Assembly (NCBI GenBank): GCA_003562535.1
Contig: PWUP01000234.1
Location: 1 to 8,632, forward strand
Length of the DNA: 8,632 nt
Reading direction: 5' to 3'
Source of the DNA: Gammaproteobacteria bacterium
GTDB lineage: Bacteria; Pseudomonadota; Gammaproteobacteria; Competibacterales; Competibacteraceae
Shown here: piece by piece, positions 1-5,691 of the stretch
Layout: each line of letters begins with the position of its first letter
How positions within the stretch are numbered: position 1 is the first letter of the stretch
Translations under genes and position numbers: made by a program
Notes under the pieces: generated by a model
Database searches by the model: none
Told to the model about the DNA's origin: nothing
The model's input: only the letters and a program-made list of their open reading frames with translations

Positions 1-554
1 ACCGCAGTGATCACGTCATCATGAGAACCGACCACCAATACCTGAGTATCCGCGTGGAGGCGGATGCCGATGGTCAGTAACTCATAGGCCGGTGCTTGAT
101 ACGCCGCAAGAAAAGATTCGCCAGGTGTGGCAACACGTTGCCCGCGCAGATCGCTGAGGGTATTGAGGTCGTCACGATCCGCCGTAGTGAAAATCACTCC
201 TCCAAGGCTACTGGTTGCATGACCTTGTTCGAGAGTCGCCACGGTCGCCAAGGCGCTGGTTAACCCACTATGATGGCGCAGCACTTGATAATGAAATGGA
301 TTAGTGAGCAATAAGTCAACGTGGTGAATCGCACTTCCAGTGACTAATTCTTCTCGTTCTAAGAGGTGCAGTTCTACAGGGATACCCAATTCGGCGCTTA
401 GATACTCCGCCAAGGGTTGATACTGTTCCAGCATGATAGGCAGGGGGCGAAACTGGGTCACACCAAGGGTTAAACCGGACTGCGCATGGCTGAAAATCGG
501 CGCGCATAACAGGCAATAACTTCCCCAAAGTAAGTAGCGCCAGCGCTTGCTCAC
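1..554 (-). CDS. PhnD-like periplasmic substrate-binding protein or sensor domain (N-terminal part, gene runs off left edge)
   Basis: The reading frame starts at GTG 552-554 and stays open for 184 codons to the window edge. Residues 1-25 look like a Sec signal peptide: basic MSKRWR, a hydrophobic stretch YLLWGSYCLLCAPIF, then SHAQS as a plausible cleavage region. From about residue 28 the protein resembles the PhnD/phosphonate-binding family (PF12974 type): LTLGVTQFRPLP near the start, DLLLTNPFHYQVL around 80-92, then DLRGQRVATPGESF around 135-148 and VGSHDDVITAV at 175 onward. The last segment matches the place where family members read roughly GFPHDAVVxAV. Such domains occur either as free binding proteins or as the sensory half of histidine kinases and diguanylate cyclases; the cut-off end prevents a choice. 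The GTG shares one base with the TAG stop of the upstream lipoprotein gene, so the two are probably translationally coupled. No strong ribosome binding site is visible. The family call is by eye. Confidence 0.7.
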   Translation of the reverse strand, partial: MSKRWRYLLWGSYCLLCAPIFSHAQSGLTLGVTQFRPLPIMLEQYQPLAEYLSAELGIPVELHLLEREELVTGSAIHHVDLLLTNPFHYQVLRHHSGLTSALATVATLEQGHATSSLGGVIFTTADRDDLNTLSDLRGQRVATPGESFLAAYQAPAYELLTIGIRLHADTQVLVVGSHDDVITA

Positions 555-1474
555 TACAGCGCGTCTCGTGGCAGATAACGCTGATCCACCAAGTGGTTCA
601 GGGAATCTGCTTGGGTCAATAGTCCAATGTTCACCATCAGTTCATTAAGCTGTCGGGCGGCCCGCATGAGCTGGCCTTGCGGGGCTAACAGGTGGCGATT
701 ACCGGCCACACTGGGTAATTCCAATCCCGCAAAACTGTGTGCCATTTCGTCGACTTGAAGATTGCGCCATGCAGCGATACGCCGCAAGGCGTCCTCAGAA
801 TTGATTTGAATATGCTGTAAGCCTTGAAAATGCGCAGCGACTAAATCGTTCAACAGGGCTTGGCGCCCACGCAGACGGTCTTGGCGTACCGCCAGCACGT
901 CGAAAATCAGCGCAGGGAACGCCCGGCTGTCCAATAAAATCACCGCCCCTTGGCGTTCCAATAATGCCGCGCTGGGATAATAACTGATGGCCACATCGAT
1001 GAGCTGATCGTGCCAAGCGGCCGACTGCTGGGTTGGGGGGATATCCAGCACATTCACCTCATCACGGGTCAAGTCAGCCGCTTGCAGAAGTTGGCTTAGG
1101 ACAATCTCGCCGACGGCTGAAGATTCCACAGCGATGTTGCGGCCAGGTAGATCAGCAAACGACTCAATCTCTGGGCGCACCATGACCACATCACCGCCCA
1201 CCGAGATATTCATCACCAGAATCACCGTCAGCGGTATCCCCTCAGAACGTGCGGTCAACACTTCATCAAGGGTTAACGCCGCCGCATCAATATCGCCCGC
1301 CCGCAAGGCGTCAAGAGTTCCGCTGGCATGAGCGCTGCGGTGCAGTCGCACACCCTCTGGCAGCCAGCCAAAGGTTTCCGCAAGGTAAAGGGATTCGTAC
1401 CCCGGCCACGGATGGATGCCGATGGCCAAGGGTTCAGGCTTGGTGCACGCCATGAGAGTGAGTACGCTCAGCAC
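554..1474 (-). CDS. NMT1/SsuA-like substrate-binding lipoprotein
   Basis: This encodes 306 residues from GTG 1472-1474, the size of a periplasmic solute-binding protein. A short hydrophobic stretch ends in LTLMAC, a lipobox-like site that would put the lipidated cysteine at residue 10. The mature part starts PLAIGIHPWPGYESLYLAETFGWLPEG, the usual opening of the NMT1/THI5 and SsuA/NrtA-type families (PF09084/PF13379). Further family-like segments are LRAGDIDAAALTLDEVLTARSEG (58-79), FADLPGRNIAVESSAVGEIVLSQLL (106-130) and VDQRYLPRDAL at the C-terminus. Relatives bind small molecules such as sulfonates, nitrate or pyrimidine precursors; the ligand cannot be told here. No permease or ATPase gene is in view, and the next gene downstream is another periplasmic binding domain, so a sensing role is possible. 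The start is doubtful: from GTG the signal peptide has no basic residue, but the frame is open upstream to a TAG at 1547-1549 and encodes ITRLWVAV just before, without an ATG, GTG or TTG. Confidence 0.75.
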   Translation of the reverse strand: MLSVLTLMACTKPEPLAIGIHPWPGYESLYLAETFGWLPEGVRLHRSAHASGTLDALRAGDIDAAALTLDEVLTARSEGIPLTVILVMNISVGGDVVMVRPEIESFADLPGRNIAVESSAVGEIVLSQLLQAADLTRDEVNVLDIPPTQQSAAWHDQLIDVAISYYPSAALLERQGAVILLDSRAFPALIFDVLAVRQDRLRGRQALLNDLVAAHFQGLQHIQINSEDALRRIAAWRNLQVDEMAHSFAGLELPSVAGNRHLLAPQGQLMRAARQLNELMVNIGLLTQADSLNHLVDQRYLPRDAL

Positions 1475-1540
1475 CGCAACCCACAGGCGAGTGATTAATG
1501 TCGGATAGCGTATTATGGTATTCTCGATAATTACAAACTG

Positions 1541-1574
1541 ATTATACTACCTGTAATCATCGTACACTAGTCAA
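1541..1574 (-). promoter_or_regulatory. possible promoter of the lipoprotein gene
   Basis: On the minus strand a perfect TATAAT lies at 1541-1546, about 67 bases upstream of the GTG start. A TTGACT lies at 1569-1574, but the gap is 22 bases, longer than sigma70 normally accepts, so the -35 may be something else or an activator may be needed. The TATAAT box is the only firm element. Confidence 0.3.
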
Positions 1575-1620
1575 CCTACCCCCGCCTAAAGGCCACTGCC
1601 ATTAACTTTAGTAAATCCGA

Positions 1621-1689
1621 GTAGGGCGGGCATGGCCCGCCAAGTCGAGGGCATCGGATGATGGCAAAGGTGGGCAATGCCCACCCTAC
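1621..1689. repeat. inverted pair of REP-like hairpins headed by GTAG (BIME-like)
   Basis: Two hairpins face each other. The left reads GTAG then GGCGGGC-ATG-GCCCGCC (1621-1641): a perfect 7-bp stem with a 3-base loop. The right, at 1669-1689, reads GGTGGGC-AAT-GCCCACC followed by CTAC, so on the minus strand it is GTAG then a perfect 7-bp hairpin. They are separated by 27 bases. A GTAG/GGAG-type tetranucleotide just 5' of a small GC-rich hairpin is the signature of REP elements mobilised by REP-associated tyrosine transposases (RAYT, IS200/IS605-like). Two in opposite orientation form a BIME. The stems differ at the third base pair (C-G against T-A). No transposase gene is in the window, so mobility in trans is inferred. 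Confidence 0.7.
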
Positions 1690-1800
1690 CTAAACTGGGC
1701 GCGTGGAAACGAGACAGACACAGCCCACCAGTCCCCGCCCAGGCGGTGACTAGGGCAAATTTGGAATTGCTGGAAAATTCAGGAAGGTTATTTTGTTAAA

Positions 1801-1887
1801 TGGTGCCCAGAGCCGGACTCGAACCGGCACGACCTTGCGGTCGAGGGATTTTAAGTCCCTTGCGTCTACCTATTCCGCCACCTGGGC
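1801..1887 (-). tRNA. leuZ: tRNA-Leu (anticodon UAA)
   Basis: An 87-base gene with CCA encoded (minus-strand 3' end at 1801-1803). The acceptor stem GCCCAGG pairs with TCTGGGC, with one G-T pair. The anticodon loop is CTTAAAA with anticodon TAA. The long variable arm GACC-GCAA-GGTC marks it as class II, and the T-arm is GCCGG-TTCGAGT-CCGGC. It is the last of three tRNAs after pgsA, the place of leuZ in E. coli; the symbol is given by that position and the anticodon. Confidence 0.97.
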
Positions 1888-1914
1888 GCGTTGACACGGT
1901 TACTACTCAAAGGA

Positions 1915-1988
1915 TGGAGGCTGGGGTCGGAATCGAACCGGCGTCCACGGCTTTGCAGGCCGCTGCATGACCACTCTGCCACCCAGCC
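1915..1988 (-). tRNA. cysT: tRNA-Cys (anticodon GCA)
   Basis: A 74-base gene with CCA encoded (1915-1917 on the plus strand as TGG). The acceptor stem GGCTGGG pairs perfectly with CCCAGCC and the discriminator base is U, as required for cysteine tRNA. The anticodon is GCA within CTGCAAA. The T-arm GCCGG-TTCGATT-CCGAC has one C-A mismatch at the second pair; the rest of the fold is normal and I take the gene to be functional. It lies 27 bases upstream of tRNA-Leu in transcription order and matches cysT of E. coli by position. Confidence 0.97.
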
Positions 1989-2013
1989 TCGGAAAACAGT
2001 GCGTGTAAAAACT

Positions 2014-2035
2014 AAAAAACCCGATTAAAATCGGG
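2014..2035 (-). terminator. intrinsic terminator between tRNA-Gly and tRNA-Cys
   Basis: Read on the minus strand: CCCGAT, loop TTTA, ATCGGG, then six Ts. The 6-bp stem can extend by one A-T pair at the loop. It starts 12 bases after the 3' end of tRNA-Gly and ends 25 bases before the 5' end of tRNA-Cys. On the plus strand there is no T-run, so it acts on the minus strand only. The position inside a tRNA cluster is unusual. Confidence 0.8.
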
Positions 2036-2046
2036 GATTCAGTATT

Positions 2047-2122
<76 letters not shown>

Positions 2123-2135
2123 TTCGAGACCCTCC

Positions 2136-2163
2136 ATTATAAAATCTTATGGCGCGGCGTCAA
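2136..2163 (-). promoter_or_regulatory. strong sigma70-type promoter for the tRNA genes
   Basis: On the minus strand TTGACG (2158-2163) and TATAAT (2136-2141) are separated by 16 bases. The predicted start point, around 2129-2130, is about 7 bases upstream of tRNA-Gly. The -35 box lies in the last codons of pgsA. The bases after the -10 box are G-rich (GGAGGG), a kind of discriminator often seen on stringently controlled stable-RNA promoters; growth-rate control is inferred from that. Confidence 0.75.
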
Positions 2164-2725
2164 GTGCTTTTCGATTTTTCAATTCCGGCCAAGCCAGCAG
2201 TAAATAGTTGACCATTGACCATAGGGTCAGTGCGGCCGCAATAACCAGCAAGAGCAAGCCGATTTCTAACACGGGCACGCCTAAAATGGGATCACGGTAC
2301 AGCAGTAACAGCAAGGCGGACATTTGCGCCGTGGTTTTTATTTTACCTAACATCGATACGGCGACTTTATTGCGGTTGCCGATCTGTGCCATCCACTCCC
2401 GCAACGCCGAGATGGCGATTTCACGCCCAATAATAATGGTGGCGGCAACGGCCATTAACGGCGTGGGGATGGCTTGCACCAGCAGAACCAATGCCGCAGC
2501 GACAATCAGTTTATCAGCGACAGGATCGAGAAACGCGCCCAGCGCTGAGGTCTGTTGCCAACGCCGAGCTAAATAGCCATCCAGCCAGTCGGTCAATGCG
2601 GCCAGACCAAATAATGCCGTGCAGATGACATTCGCCCAGACGGACGGCCAGTAAAACACGCCGATGAACACCGGAATAATGGCGATGCGCAACAAGGTCA
2701 GAATATTAGGCAGATTGAGCGGCAT
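2147..2725 (-). CDS. pgsA: CDP-diacylglycerol--glycerol-3-phosphate 3-phosphatidyltransferase (PgsA)
   Basis: A 192-residue inner-membrane enzyme that transfers phosphatidyl from CDP-diacylglycerol to glycerol 3-phosphate, giving phosphatidylglycerol phosphate, the committed step to phosphatidylglycerol and cardiolipin. The complete CDP-alcohol phosphotransferase motif is visible at residues 46-71: D46, D49-G50, A53-R54, G63, D67 and D71 with the standard spacing. The opening LNLPNILTLLRIAIIPVF and several later hydrophobic stretches (about 28-45, 73-100, 126-142, 150-178) fit a multi-pass membrane protein. Length is normal for the family. The ATG at 2723-2725 lies 6 bases after the uvrC stop, with no obvious Shine-Dalgarno, so translation may depend on ribosomes finishing uvrC. 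The uvrC-pgsA order is common in gammaproteobacteria. The end of the gene carries the -35 box of the tRNA promoter. Confidence 0.96.
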   Translation of the reverse strand: MPLNLPNILTLLRIAIIPVFIGVFYWPSVWANVICTALFGLAALTDWLDGYLARRWQQTSALGAFLDPVADKLIVAAALVLLVQAIPTPLMAVAATIIIGREIAISALREWMAQIGNRNKVAVSMLGKIKTTAQMSALLLLLYRDPILGVPVLEIGLLLLVIAAALTLWSMVNYLLLAWPELKNRKALDAAP

Positions 2726-2731
2726 CGTGAG

Positions 2732-4552
2732 TTATGGGTTATTAGGGTGAAAAGCATCATAAATGCGCTGTGCCAGTTCCGGACTGATACCTTCGACTTG
2801 CGCAATATCCTCTGTACCTGCCCGAGCTAATTGCTGTAATCCTCCGAAGTGTTTAAGCAAGCCTTGGCGACGCTTAGGGCCGATGCCCGCAATGCCCTCA
2901 AGCACTGAAGTGTTACGCTGTTTAGCGCGTCGGTTGCGATGCCCGGCCACAGCAAATCGGTGCGCTTCGTCACGAATCTGCTGGATCAGGTGCAGCGCGG
3001 CTGAGTCTGAGGGCAGTATAATCGGCTGATGGCTATCGGACAAGTAAAGCGACTCTTGACCGGGTCGCCGCTCTGGGCCTTTAGCAATACCAATTAAAGT
3101 TATCTCGTTAATTTGTAAAGTCTGTAATACGGTGCGAGCCCGGGCGAGTTGCCCTTTACCGCCGTCGATAAATAACACATCGGGTAGCGGTGCGGCGGTC
3201 TCACTGTGGCGACTGTAACGCCGTTCTAACGCTTGCTGCATGGCGGCATAGTCATCCCCAGCAGTAACATCGCGGATATTGTAGCGCCGATAGCTCGATT
3301 TTTGGGCACCTTCACGGTTGAACACCACACAAGCGGCTACCGTGGCCTCACCTTGGGTGTGACTGATATCAAAGCATTCGAGTCGGTTCGGCGGGTGTGC
3401 TAATCCCAGCACCTCTTGCAAAGCGGCAAAGCGGCGCTGCATACCCGCTTGGCTGGCATGGTGGCCATGCAGCGCCTGTTCGGCATTCTGCTGCGCCATC
3501 TGCAGCCAGCGTTCGCGTTCGCCGCGTACTCGGTGGCGGATCGTCACCCGATACCCACAACGCTCGCTGAGTGCGCTGGCCAGCCAATCGGCATCGGCGA
3601 GGGGCTGATTGACGATGAGTTCAGCAGGGCTGTCTTTATTGAGGTAATACTGACCCATAAAGGCGCTGAGAATCGCGGCGGCGGATTCCTCGGCGGGAAC
3701 CTGCGGAAAATAACTGTTATTGCCTTGCAACTGCCCGGCCCGAAAGTAAAACACTTGCACACAGGCGCTACCGCCTGCGGTGACCACGGCTAAAACATCC
3801 AGATCACCGCGTTCCCCACTGACATGCTGGCGCTCTTGTAACTGGCGCAGTTGAGCAATTTGATCGCGGTATTGGGCGGCGTTTTCAAACCGCAATTCGC
3901 TGGCGGCCTGTTCCATACGCTCCATCAAAACCTCAAGCAACTCGCTGCTGCGGCCTTCAAGCAGGCGCACCGCATTGGAGACATCATATTCATAGTCGGC
4001 GGCGCTGATCAATCCGGTACAGGGTGCGGTGCAGCGTTTGATCTGGTATTGCAAGCACGGACGGCTGCGGTTACGAAAAAAGCTGTTTTCGCAGGGGCGG
4101 AGCTGAAAGACCCGTTGAATCAGTTGCAGGGCTTCTCGGGCAGCGGTGGCGTTCGGATAAGGGCCAAAATAACGCCCCGGCGCTCGGCGCGCCCCTCGGT
4201 GTAAGCTTAACCGTGGAAACGGATCAGCGCTGAGATGAATGTAAGGATAGCCTTTATCATCACGCAACAATACATTGTAACGGGGCCGGTGGTGCTTGAT
4301 CAGATGACTTTCTAAAATCAACGCCTCCCCCTCGGTATGGGTGACAGTGACTTCGATAGACTGAATCTGGGCGACTAAACTGCGGACTTTGGCCGATTCG
4401 GGGCGGGCGCGAAAATAACTGGCCACGCGGCGCTTGAGATTACGCGCTTTACCGACGTACAGCACCTGGCCGTTGCCATCCAGCATGCGATAAACGCCGG
4501 GCAGGGGCGTCAGGGATTGGACAAAGGCTTTGTGATCAAAAGCAGTGGTCAT
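2732..4552 (-). CDS. uvrC: UvrABC excinuclease subunit C (UvrC)
   Basis: A 606-residue protein that makes both incisions around bulky DNA lesions in nucleotide excision repair. The N-terminal GIY-YIG nuclease, which cuts 3' of the lesion, spans about 14-95: GVY at 19-21, YVGKARNLKRRV at 32-43 and E81 in LILES. Cysteines 154, 166, 174 and 178 match the set reported to bind an iron-sulfur cluster in E. coli UvrC. The UVR segment for UvrB contact is at about 203-238 (LLEVLMERMEQAASELRFENAAQYRD). The RNase H-like half for the 5' cut shows D395 in LECFDIS, D434 in AGDDY, D463 in FIDGGKGQ and the DEAHRFA block at 528-534. Two helix-hairpin-helix motifs close the protein (GIAGIGPKRR at 553-562 and VEGISPELAQ at 586-595). 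Nothing is missing. The ATG at 4550-4552 is 58 bases from the divergent pyrD; pgsA follows 6 bases after the stop. Confidence 0.98.
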   Translation of the reverse strand: MTTAFDHKAFVQSLTPLPGVYRMLDGNGQVLYVGKARNLKRRVASYFRARPESAKVRSLVAQIQSIEVTVTHTEGEALILESHLIKHHRPRYNVLLRDDKGYPYIHLSADPFPRLSLHRGARRAPGRYFGPYPNATAAREALQLIQRVFQLRPCENSFFRNRSRPCLQYQIKRCTAPCTGLISAADYEYDVSNAVRLLEGRSSELLEVLMERMEQAASELRFENAAQYRDQIAQLRQLQERQHVSGERGDLDVLAVVTAGGSACVQVFYFRAGQLQGNNSYFPQVPAEESAAAILSAFMGQYYLNKDSPAELIVNQPLADADWLASALSERCGYRVTIRHRVRGERERWLQMAQQNAEQALHGHHASQAGMQRRFAALQEVLGLAHPPNRLECFDISHTQGEATVAACVVFNREGAQKSSYRRYNIRDVTAGDDYAAMQQALERRYSRHSETAAPLPDVLFIDGGKGQLARARTVLQTLQINEITLIGIAKGPERRPGQESLYLSDSHQPIILPSDSAALHLIQQIRDEAHRFAVAGHRNRRAKQRNTSVLEGIAGIGPKRRQGLLKHFGGLQQLARAGTEDIAQVEGISPELAQRIYDAFHPNNP

Positions 4553-4610
4553 GGTTCTGCTGATTCGGGCATTATAGACAATTTATGGGATTATAAAGCG
4601 AACTGAGGGC
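4553..4610. promoter_or_regulatory. divergent promoter region between uvrC and pyrD
   Basis: All control for both genes must lie in or near these 58 AT-rich bases. For uvrC, TATAAT occurs twice on the minus strand, at 4571-4576 and 4590-4595; neither has a good -35 at the right distance. For pyrD, TATAAA at 4592-4597 could be a -10 box, which would leave a leader of only a few bases. The 4590-4597 stretch reads as a -10-like box on both strands. GAGGG just before the pyrD ATG is a possible but very close ribosome binding site. Confidence 0.4.
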
Positions 4611-5645
4611 ATGGCTGAATATTACCGTACCTTGTACCCACTGACCCGCTCGTTGTTATTCCGGCTCGACCCCGAGCGCGCCCATAACCGGGCGCTCGGT
4701 GGTTTGCAGCGCTTGCGGTATCTCGTTCCACAGCAGGTGGTGTCGGCACCGGTGGAGGTGATGGGGCTAAGATTCACCAATCCGGTGGGTCTGGCGGCTG
4801 GCATGGATAAAAACGGCGATTATCTGGATGGGCTGGGGCGGTTGGGTTTTGGGTTCATCGAGCTGGGTACGGTTACCCCCCACCCGCAACCGGGCAATCC
4901 TAAACCGCGCTTGTTTCGCTTGCCAGAAGCCCAGGCATTGATTAATCGCATGGGCTTTAATAATCGCGGTATGGCTCATCTACTGACCCAAGTTGCTCGC
5001 CGACGCTATGCCGGCATTGTTGGGATTAATATTGGCAAGCAGGCGACCACACCCTTGGCGAATGCGGTCAATGATTATCTCAGCGGTTTAGAGCAGGCTT
5101 ATCCGCTGGCCGATTATGTGACGATTAATATCTCTTCGCCCAATACCCAAGGGCTGCGGGAATTACAGCAGCAGCAAGTTTTAGCAGAGCTGTTGCGACC
5201 CCTTAAAGCGGCACAAACCCGGCTGAGCGACCAGCACGGGCGCTATGTGCCGCTAGTGGTTAAAGTGGCTCCTGATTTAGACGGCGATGCGATTGACGGC
5301 ATTGCCAGCGTACTGCTGGCGGAAAAGATGGATGGGTTAATCGCCACTAATACCACCGCCAGCCGTGTCGGTGTCACTCGGTTACCTCATGCGACGGAAA
5401 CCGGCGGCTTGAGCGGGGTACCGTTGACCGAACCGGCCACTGCTGTGGTGGCTCGGTTCCGACAGCGGCTTGATGGTCAAGTGCCGATTATTGCCTCCGG
5501 CGGGGTGATGAGCGCCGCTGACGCCGTGGCTAAATATCAGGCTGGGGCGCAGTTAGTGCAGTTATATACCGGACTGATTTATCACGGTCCAATATTAATC
5601 CGTGACATTGCCGTGGCGTTAGAGCGTGTCGTCACAAGATCCTAG
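4611..5645 (+). CDS. pyrD: dihydroorotate dehydrogenase (quinone), class 2
   Basis: A 344-residue FMN enzyme that oxidises dihydroorotate to orotate in de novo pyrimidine synthesis and passes the electrons to membrane quinones. The N-terminal segment MAEYYRTLYPLTRSLLFRLDPERAHN is the family's amphipathic membrane-binding part, which is what marks class 2. The barrel follows: GLAAGMDKNG at 60-69, LGTVTPHPQPGNPKPRLFRLPE at 85-106, and NRMGFNN at 112-118. NISSPNT at 173-179 places the catalytic serine at 175, the same number as in E. coli; a class 1 enzyme would have cysteine. K218 in VVKVAPD, N247 in ATNTT, ASGGV at 295-299 and the LYTGLIYHGP block at 318-327 complete the FMN site. Length is standard. 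It is the only complete plus-strand gene here, divergent from uvrC and convergent with hemE, 46 bases away, so it is probably transcribed alone. Confidence 0.98.
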   Translation: MAEYYRTLYPLTRSLLFRLDPERAHNRALGGLQRLRYLVPQQVVSAPVEVMGLRFTNPVGLAAGMDKNGDYLDGLGRLGFGFIELGTVTPHPQPGNPKPRLFRLPEAQALINRMGFNNRGMAHLLTQVARRRYAGIVGINIGKQATTPLANAVNDYLSGLEQAYPLADYVTINISSPNTQGLRELQQQQVLAELLRPLKAAQTRLSDQHGRYVPLVVKVAPDLDGDAIDGIASVLLAEKMDGLIATNTTASRVGVTRLPHATETGGLSGVPLTEPATAVVARFRQRLDGQVPIIASGGVMSAADAVAKYQAGAQLVQLYTGLIYHGPILIRDIAVALERVVTRS

Positions 5646-5691
5646 CCCAAAGTGCCAGACAACGGATTGGTACGGCTGCCATAACGGGTGG

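Larger units (their letters stand above)
1475..1800. other. gene-free stretch between the tRNA cluster and the lipoprotein gene
   Basis: About 326 bases carry no convincing coding frame. From left to right they hold the leader and possible promoter of the lipoprotein gene (1475-1574), an inverted pair of REP hairpins (1621-1689), and an imperfect GC-rich hairpin at 1731-1750 (GTC-C-CCGC, loop CCAG, GCGG-T-GAC). I see no T-tract next to that last hairpin on either strand, and no clear intrinsic terminator between the end of tRNA-Leu and the lipoprotein gene. Confidence 0.6.

Noticed and set aside
1731..1750. GC-rich imperfect hairpin that might end the tRNA transcript
   Set aside because: The stem is interrupted by a C-T mismatch and no T-run follows on the minus strand, so it does not qualify as an intrinsic terminator.
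1888..1914. TTGACAC on the plus strand between tRNA-Leu and tRNA-Cys, resembling a -35 box
   Set aside because: It points against the tRNA genes, has no -10 box at a suitable distance and no gene to serve.
1919..1988. C-A mismatch in the T-stem of tRNA-Cys as a sign of a decayed gene
   Set aside because: The acceptor, anticodon and D-arms, the discriminator U and the encoded CCA are intact, so a single mismatch is not evidence of a pseudogene.
3416..3793. Open plus-strand frame of 125 codons opposite uvrC
   Set aside because: It lies entirely within the strongly supported uvrC gene on the other strand and shows no family features; similar frames opposite pgsA (2208-2576), uvrC (3851-4204), hemE and aroB were dismissed for the same reason.
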